Shown piece by piece: positions 57,974-64,000 of a stretch of DNA of 64,000 nt (within the stretch, counting starts at the first letter, position 1; the number at the start of each line of letters is the position of its first letter). A program made the translations under genes and the position numbers. This stretch comes from Shewanella subflava. GTDB lineage: Bacteria > Pseudomonadota > Gammaproteobacteria > Enterobacterales > Shewanellaceae. The notes below the pieces were generated by a model. The model made no database searches, was not told the DNA's origin, and saw only the letters and a list, made by a program, of their open reading frames with translations. The DNA is taken from the NCBI RefSeq assembly GCF_025971955.1, contig NZ_JAPDMX010000007.1:62001-126000 (forward strand). The letters run 5' to 3'.

Positions 57974-58098
57974 TTTACCCTCACCGTCTCAAAATTGGAA
58001 CGAAGCGTCCAATGTAGTTTATATGGTAATTAGGCTATTAACAAAGTTATATTTACGGGCTAAAAATTTCAGAGGCTAACGACGCAGAGGATCTAAGG

Positions 58099-61000
58099 AT
58101 GACCAGCAAAAAGCAGCCCGCTAACAAGACCCAAGTACTATCAGCAGATCCATTATTTTTACAAGCTGAACACTTGGCAAAAGATTTTTCGTTATTTCCT
58201 GCTCATAGTAAGCAGAGTTTGTCGGAAGAAATTAAAGGGTTATTAAGTGAAGATGCGATCCAAGCAAACTTAAAAGGTTTGGCATCTTTAGATGTTGACG
58301 GCTACGTCAACAAAGTTATTTTACCATCTCAAGATAAAAATCGTCATGGCGCTAAGCGTATGATTGCCGATCTTAAAGGCAAAATCATATCAGAAAGCCA
58401 CATAGGGTCATTTTACCGTGCTGAAGTAGAATTAAACTTTGGTACGCGTACTCGCCGTGTAGGCTTTATTGCCCAAGAGCGCAGTACTGCAAATGGCGCT
58501 TGGATGCCAGAACATCATCTAGCGGCCTGTAAAGCTATCCGTCACTTTGCTGAGCTGTCGATGCCGATTGTTTACCTTATCGACACCCCTGGTGCTGATG
58601 CCGGTGAAGTCGCAAATAGTCAAAATCAAGCACATACCATTTCTAAAGCGATTGCTGAAAGCGCCAACGTTGACGTACCTACTGTGGGTATTGTGATTGG
58701 TGCCGGTTACTCAGGTGGTGCGATTCCACTGGCTGCCGCTAACATTTTGTTGTCGATTCGCGATGGTATTTTCAATACGATTCAACCTCAAGGCTTACAA
58801 AGTATTGCGCGTAAGTACAACTTGTCTTGGCAGGAATGTGCTAAGTCAGTTGGGGTATCACCTGAAGAGTTGTATACCGCGGGCTGTATTGACGGCATTA
58901 TTGATTTTACGCCAAGCGACAAAGACGAACGTCAACACAATTTACGTCGTGCCATTATCAGCTCTATTGAAGCTATTGAACGTGCTGCAGTAAACTTTGT
59001 CCGTGAATCAGACGATTTAAAAGAGCACTATGATCGCAGTTTACAGCGTTTCTTAGCGCCATCTAAAAATCTCATCACACTTGAAAATAACACCGGTTTG
59101 GCTGTGGCAAGCAACCCGACCATGCATCACAATATTTTTGGTAGTGCATACCGTTATTTACGTTACCTGACCTTGCGTAGCCGTATTCACTCTATCTCAT
59201 TAGAGCAATATGGCCGCTTGTCAAAAGTCAGCGTGCCAGAGGGTGACTTACTTGAGCGGATCAAACAAGAGCAAGAACGTGTATTCCAAGCTTGGTTAAC
59301 TAACCCTGATAAATTGGTTTATGACGAAGAGCTAAACAAGTTGTGGGGTAACTTTACTGCTAAGCGCAGCGAAGTGTCGACTGAACGTAACGTGATAACG
59401 CGCTTTATTTTAGGTGAGCCAAAAGAGAACTATAAAAAAGCCCGTAAGGCATTATTGTTCAACATTGGTTGGTCTTTGTACCATCGCTGGAAAAGCAATG
59501 CTGCAAACAACTTTAAAGGCTTAATTCAGCATTTAGAGTCGTTACCTAAGTCGGCTACCCAAGCACCTTGGCCGGAGTTGAACCAGCTGACGGTATTGGA
59601 CGTGGTTGTTAATGATGAGCTGCGTGAAGACTTCATTTGGCAATGTCATAATATTCTTATCTTCAACGCCTTATATGACAACGTAGTCGGCAGCTTAGCA
59701 TCGATCTCTAAAGAAGCGATGATGTCTAAAAGCTTAGCTCGTACCTCGGTTGATAAGTTGTTACATAAGTCGATTGATATTGCGTTATCAACTCACAATG
59801 AAGCGAACGACAAGGCTAAGTTCTACAAATGGCTTAAATACTTCATGGCACAATCTAACCGTGCAGATTTATTAACGCGCGTAGAACAGTGGAAGAGTGT
59901 GGGTTTCCCTCAGCTTAACGATTCATTATTCGTTATTTTGACCTATTTCTTCGAGCGCTTATTACCAGAATACTTCGACAGTGAAGACGAGCACGACAAG
60001 TATACTGGGGCAATTAACCCTGTGCGTATCGGTCGTCGTAAAGACTTCTGGAACCGTTTAACCATGGGTTATCAAGATTTGTTAATCCAAAAAGTACTTC
60101 GGGAAGAAAAGCAAAAAGGCAAAATGGGCTGGGAGAACGTGATTGCTAAGTTCTTCACTAAATTTGACGAGATCAATGCTGACAAAATGTCGGCCAACTT
60201 GCTTAACTTCCCTGGTTTCCGTTTGTCGATTGAAGATGCCATCGATAAGAAAATTCGTCCATGCGGTTTAATTACCGGTTTGGCTGATTTTAAACATGAC
60301 GGTAAAAAATTACGTGTTGGTGTAGCAGTCTCAAATACCGCATTCCAAGCGGGTGCATTTGATATGGCCAGTGCTGAAAAATTCAGTGCCCTATTAATTG
60401 AATGTGCTAAGCGTAAATTACCGGTGATTTGTTTTATCAGTTCAGGCGGTATGCAAACTAAAGAAGGTGCGGCGGCGCTATTCTCTATGGCGGTAGTGAA
60501 TGACCGTATCACGCGCTTTATTCGTGACAACGAATTACCAGTATTGATGTTTGGTTTTGGTGACTGTACCGGTGGTGCGCAAGCGAGCTTTGTGACGCAT
60601 CCATTAGTGCAAACCTATTATTTATCAGGGACTAATATGCCATTTGCTGGTCAAATGGTTGTGCCTGCCTATTTACCATCTACGGCGACACTGTCTAACT
60701 ACCTATCGAAAGTGCCTGGGGCAATGACAGGTTTGGTTTACAACCCATTCAGTGACACTTTGGATGGCCAACTAAGCGGTATTGATCCATTAATGCCGTT
60801 ACCAACAGCGCATATCGAAGATGTGATTGGTCAAGCATTATCGACGTTAGTGCCTGAGGTGGTTGAGGTTGAAGAAGTGATTCTGCAAGATGATCCTCGC
60901 GCCCTGATGAAGCCAATCAATAAAGTCTTGATCCATGCCCGTGGTTGTACTGCGGTTAAATTAATTCGCAAAGCCCATGACAACAACATCAACGTGGTAT

Positions 61001-62652
61001 TGGTGGCATCCGATCCGGATATGACTTCAGTGCCTGCGGATATGCTTAAAGAAAACGATAAGCTAGTATGTATCGGTGGTAATACTTCAGATGAAAGTTA
61101 CTTGAATGCCTACTCGGTATTACGCGTTGCAGATTATGAAGATGTTGATGCGCTACACCCTGGTATTGGTTTCTTATCTGAAAGCCCGCAGTTTGCCGCT
61201 TTATGTGTTAACAACGGCGTAAACTTTGTCGGTCCAAGCGTGCACTCAATGACGACCATGGGTAACAAATCGAATGCTATCCACACCTCACAAGCACACA
61301 ATGTACCGGTTGTGCCAGGTAGCCATGGTATTTTAACCAACGCAGAACAGGCTGTGAACGTGGCGCTAGAAATCGGTTATCCTGTATTACTTAAAGCCGT
61401 TCAAGGTGGTGGTGGTAAAGGTATTCAGGTAGTTAAACGTCCTGAAGACATGATTGGTTTATTCCAAAAAACCGCGACAGAAGCCGCTGCAGCATTTGGT
61501 AATGGCGATTTATACCTAGAGAAATATGTGACCTCATTACGTCACATTGAAGTGCAATTACTCCGCGATAAGTTTGGTAACACCAAAGTGTTGGGTATTC
61601 GAGATTGTTCTGTACAACGTAACAACCAGAAAGTGATTGAAGAGTCTGGTTCAACTATGTTGCCTGAAGAATTGAAGCAAAAGGTCATGGACTACACCCG
61701 TGCGTTAGGTGATGCCACAGACTACATGGGTGCCGGTACGGTAGAGTTTATTTATAACTTAGATGCTAACGAAGTGTACTTCATGGAAATGAATACCCGT
61801 TTACAGGTTGAGCATCCAGTGACCGAAGCGACTTCTGGCATTGATATCGTGAGTGCGCAGTTTGATATCGCCGCAGGCCGCTCAATTGAGAAATTAGCAC
61901 CTGTTGAGCAAGGCTACGCAATGGAAGTACGCGTTACGGCTGAAAAAGCAGCCTTAGACAGCCATGGTATTCTGCAATTACTGCCTAACCCAGGTAAAAT
62001 TACTGAATGCATCATGCCACAGCGTGATGATGTTGAGCTGATTTCGATTGCCGAAACCGGTAAAGAAGTATCGCCATACTATGATAGCTTAATCGCACAG
62101 ATCATTATTCGTGGTAGCGATCGTGAAGATGTCGTCAAAAAAATGTATGACTACCTAGATACCGTTGTCATCAAAGGGATTGCGACTAACATTCCGTTGT
62201 TGAAACGTATTCTGAAGGATACAACCTTCAATGAAGGTGTTTACGATACCAACTACTTACCACGTTTGATGGCTGAGTTAGATATTCCTGAGCTTATCGC
62301 TGAAATGGAAGCCGCAGCTGAAACCGTGAAGGTTGATACTGAGTCACTACGAGTGGGTGAAAGTAATGAGCTTAAAGTATTGGCTCAGGGCGCAGGTATT
62401 TTCTATACCTCACCAGCACCGGGTGAAGCTGATTTTGTTAAGGAAGGCGACATCGTTACCGTTGACCAAACTTTAGCATTGACAGAAGCGATGAAAATGT
62501 TCTCTCAGGTAACCTTAGCAGGCTTCAACCGCCAAGATGCAGTGTTATACCCTGAAGATCAGACATACCGAATTGAGCGTATTTTAAACAGTAACGGTCA
62601 ACAAGTTTCACAAAACGATCTGTTATTTGTTATTTCGCCAGTAGAGGCTTAA
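58099..62652 (+). CDS. Multidomain acyl-CoA carboxylase (CT-alpha, CT-beta, BC, biotin carrier)
   Basis: 1517 aa in one chain. Residues about 90-280 resemble the AccA carboxyltransferase (YLIDTPGADAGEVANSQNQ, GAGYSGGAIPLAAA). A helical region of unknown type spans about 320-680. About 690-930 resembles AccD (RPCGLITGLADFK, CFISSGGMQTKEG, FGDCTGGAQASF). About 940-1390 is biotin carboxylase (ATP loop QGGGGKGIQVV at about 1102, MEMNTRLQVEHPVTE). The end is a biotinyl domain, with Lys1466 in TEAMKMFSQ. It should carboxylate acetyl-CoA or another acyl-CoA; the substrate is not determined. The domain order differs from eukaryotic ACC. It is divergent from a LysR gene. Confidence 0.88.
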   Translation: MTSKKQPANKTQVLSADPLFLQAEHLAKDFSLFPAHSKQSLSEEIKGLLSEDAIQANLKGLASLDVDGYVNKVILPSQDKNRHGAKRMIADLKGKIISESHIGSFYRAEVELNFGTRTRRVGFIAQERSTANGAWMPEHHLAACKAIRHFAELSMPIVYLIDTPGADAGEVANSQNQAHTISKAIAESANVDVPTVGIVIGAGYSGGAIPLAAANILLSIRDGIFNTIQPQGLQSIARKYNLSWQECAKSVGVSPEELYTAGCIDGIIDFTPSDKDERQHNLRRAIISSIEAIERAAVNFVRESDDLKEHYDRSLQRFLAPSKNLITLENNTGLAVASNPTMHHNIFGSAYRYLRYLTLRSRIHSISLEQYGRLSKVSVPEGDLLERIKQEQERVFQAWLTNPDKLVYDEELNKLWGNFTAKRSEVSTERNVITRFILGEPKENYKKARKALLFNIGWSLYHRWKSNAANNFKGLIQHLESLPKSATQAPWPELNQLTVLDVVVNDELREDFIWQCHNILIFNALYDNVVGSLASISKEAMMSKSLARTSVDKLLHKSIDIALSTHNEANDKAKFYKWLKYFMAQSNRADLLTRVEQWKSVGFPQLNDSLFVILTYFFERLLPEYFDSEDEHDKYTGAINPVRIGRRKDFWNRLTMGYQDLLIQKVLREEKQKGKMGWENVIAKFFTKFDEINADKMSANLLNFPGFRLSIEDAIDKKIRPCGLITGLADFKHDGKKLRVGVAVSNTAFQAGAFDMASAEKFSALLIECAKRKLPVICFISSGGMQTKEGAAALFSMAVVNDRITRFIRDNELPVLMFGFGDCTGGAQASFVTHPLVQTYYLSGTNMPFAGQMVVPAYLPSTATLSNYLSKVPGAMTGLVYNPFSDTLDGQLSGIDPLMPLPTAHIEDVIGQALSTLVPEVVEVEEVILQDDPRALMKPINKVLIHARGCTAVKLIRKAHDNNINVVLVASDPDMTSVPADMLKENDKLVCIGGNTSDESYLNAYSVLRVADYEDVDALHPGIGFLSESPQFAALCVNNGVNFVGPSVHSMTTMGNKSNAIHTSQAHNVPVVPGSHGILTNAEQAVNVALEIGYPVLLKAVQGGGGKGIQVVKRPEDMIGLFQKTATEAAAAFGNGDLYLEKYVTSLRHIEVQLLRDKFGNTKVLGIRDCSVQRNNQKVIEESGSTMLPEELKQKVMDYTRALGDATDYMGAGTVEFIYNLDANEVYFMEMNTRLQVEHPVTEATSGIDIVSAQFDIAAGRSIEKLAPVEQGYAMEVRVTAEKAALDSHGILQLLPNPGKITECIMPQRDDVELISIAETGKEVSPYYDSLIAQIIIRGSDREDVVKKMYDYLDTVVIKGIATNIPLLKRILKDTTFNEGVYDTNYLPRLMAELDIPELIAEMEAAAETVKVDTESLRVGESNELKVLAQGAGIFYTSPAPGEADFVKEGDIVTVDQTLALTEAMKMFSQVTLAGFNRQDAVLYPEDQTYRIERILNSNGQQVSQNDLLFVISPVEA

Positions 62653-62701
62653 TGTAAGGCCAATAAAGATGACAGTAAAATAATGTTGTTATCTTGTGAC
62701 A

Positions 62702-62731
62702 AAAATACCCGCTTATAGCGGGTATTTTTTT
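62702..62731 (+). terminator. Terminator after the carboxylase gene
   Basis: AATACCCGCT / AGCGGGTATT around TAT followed by seven T. The remaining gap up to 63050 is AT-rich with no feature recognised. Confidence 0.9.
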
Positions 62732-63050
62732 GTTCTAATCGCGCGCATTTTTCTATACAAAGCCGTGTTTCTGACACAAGAATGCAATAATGATCTTTTT
62801 TTGATAAAACTCAGGTATTTTTACTGCTTGATTAAAAAATATTCGATTATTTTTATTTCATTGTTTTATATAGCTTAAAGGCTAAAAAAGTGCTTTTTTT
62901 TTGATGAAAAGTCATAAATATTGCAACTCCTATTTGCGCCCAGCGAGGTTCCAATTTACAATATGCGCCTTAAATAACCTGATGTGCGGTGTGTCGGTAG
63001 TTTTTTCGCATGCTCCGTCTACTTCTTAAACTAATCATTAAAGTTGAATC

Positions 63051-64000
63051 ATGACCGAATTATCCAAATACAGAAACATTGGTATCTTCGCTCACGTTGA
63101 CGCGGGTAAAACCACGACCACCGAGCGTATTCTTAAGCTAACCGGTAAGATCCATAAGATCGGCGAAGTACATGATGGTGAATCTACTACTGACTTCATG
63201 GAACAGGAAGCTGAGCGCGGTATTACCATTCAGTCAGCAGCAGTAAGCTGTTTCTGGAATGACCACCGTTTCAACGTTATCGATACTCCAGGCCACGTTG
63301 ACTTCACAGTTGAAGTATATCGTTCGCTTAAAGTACTTGACGGTGGTATCGGTGTATTCTGTGGTTCTGGTGGTGTTGAACCACAATCAGAAACCAACTG
63401 GCGTTATGCTAACGATTCAGAAGTTTCGCGTATCATCTTCGTAAACAAGTTAGACCGTATGGGTGCTGACTTCTTACGTGTTGTTAAGCAAACTAAAGAC
63501 GTATTAGCGGCTAATCCACTTGTTATGGTTTTACCTATCGGTATCGAAGACCAGTTCACTGGTGTGGTTGACCTATTAACTCGTAAAGCACACGTATGGG
63601 ATGACTCTGGTTTACCAGAAAACTTTGAAATCCAAGACGTGCCAGCTGACATGGTTGACTTAGTTGAAGAATACCGTGAAATGCTAATCGAATCTGCCGT
63701 AGAAATGGATGACGATTTAATGGAATCTTACATGGAAGGTGAAGAGCCTTCTATCGAAGACATTAAGCGTTGTATCCGTGCCGGTACTCGTACTATGCAT
63801 TTCTTCCCAACATACTGTGGTTCTGCATTCAAAAACAAAGGTATGCAGTTATTATTAGACGCAGTTGTTGATTACTTACCTGATCCAGTTGAAGTTGATC
63901 CACAACCGTTAACTGACGAAGAAGGTAACGAAACTGGTGAATTCGCAATCGTTGATGCAGACGCGCCATTAAAAGCGTTAGCGTTCAAGATTATGGATGA
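63051..64000 (+). CDS. fusB: Elongation factor G, second copy type (cut by window edge)
   Basis: At least 316 aa visible; it continues beyond the window. Translational GTPase: P-loop [15 protein letters not shown], switch region [28 protein letters not shown] and [10 protein letters not shown]. The N-terminus [19 protein letters not shown] and [19 protein letters not shown] differ from the standard str-operon EF-G and match the divergent EF-G2 (FusB) of Shewanella and relatives. It stands outside any str-operon context. Whether it works in translocation, ribosome recycling or stress is not settled. Confidence 0.88.
   Translation, partial: MTELSKYRNIGIFAHVDAGKTTTTERILKLTGKIHKIGEVHDGESTTDFMEQEAERGITIQSAAVSCFWNDHRFNVIDTPGHVDFTVEVYRSLKVLDGGIGVFCGSGGVEPQSETNWRYANDSEVSRIIFVNKLDRMGADFLRVVKQTKDVLAANPLVMVLPIGIEDQFTGVVDLLTRKAHVWDDSGLPENFEIQDVPADMVDLVEEYREMLIESAVEMDDDLMESYMEGEEPSIEDIKRCIRAGTRTMHFFPTYCGSAFKNKGMQLLLDAVVDYLPDPVEVDPQPLTDEEGNETGEFAIVDADAPLKALAFKIMD

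Noticed and set aside
63259..63652. Short ORFs within the EF-G gene
   Set aside because: They are other-frame readings of the clear EF-G coding sequence.

Overview
This window is chromosomal DNA from a gammaproteobacterium, most likely a Shewanella with a low-GC genome of the frigidimarina/livingstonensis kind. That is an inference from protein resemblance and gene order: endA-rsmE-gshB behind sprT, nudF-yqiB-cpdA-yqiA-parE divergent from tolC, prfB-lysS, a four-function acyl-CoA carboxylase beside a second EF-G, and ArcA, MetJ, Fur and CRP style control sites. About 51 genes are supported. There is no tRNA, rRNA, CRISPR array, prophage or intact insertion sequence. Most of the window is housekeeping core.

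Layout. 1-5 kb: the end of a catalase, a CYTH triphosphatase, a PhoU-like regulator with a Pit phosphate permease, and a YgiM-like SH3 protein. 5-16 kb: bifunctional PutA, a MetJ-controlled MetT methionine transporter, a DUF998 protein, an RluF-like pseudouridine synthase, a secreted S46 dipeptidyl peptidase and a TyrP-like permease. 16-25 kb: a manganese exporter behind a yybP-ykoY riboswitch, a glycosyltransferase, a two-domain lysozyme inhibitor, a tiny YjfB-like protein, OhrR overlapping rlmC, ChrA and a chemoreceptor. 25-38 kb: prfB with its programmed frameshift, lysS, tolC, the nudF-to-parE operon, a sugar-dehydrogenase-like gene and parC. 38-47 kb: Fur-boxed bfd, a 2-hydroxyacid dehydrogenase, DUF3392, arcA, DUF3293, riboswitch-controlled lysC, an aspartoacylase-family hydrolase and a membrane metalloprotease. 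47-58 kb, all on the minus strand: a DUF342 protein, rsmC, alkaline phosphatase, gshB, rsmE, endA, a small membrane protein, sprT, a pyroglutamyl-peptidase-like protein and a LysR regulator. 58-64 kb: the large carboxylase and the start of EF-G2.

Regulation that can be read directly includes two metabolite or metal riboswitches (Mn2+ for mneA, lysine for lysC), tandem MetJ boxes before metT, a Fur box before bfd, a consensus CRP site before the DUF3293 gene, a palindrome over the ohrR promoter, and several unassigned palindromes in the tolC/nudF and arcA/DUF3293 gaps.

The least ordinary DNA is a family of about 200-250 bp repeats with four copies (8432, 38094, 40160 and 40413). It carries a hairpin at each end in the manner of IS200/IS605 ends, has no ORF, and has an interior that can fold like a structured RNA. 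Each full-length copy sits directly behind a gene end or terminator, and two copies lie head to tail. A different MITE-like element lies at 45602-45914. Other points of interest are a pyroglutamyl peptidase homologue whose catalytic Cys position is Ser, and the single-chain carboxylase.
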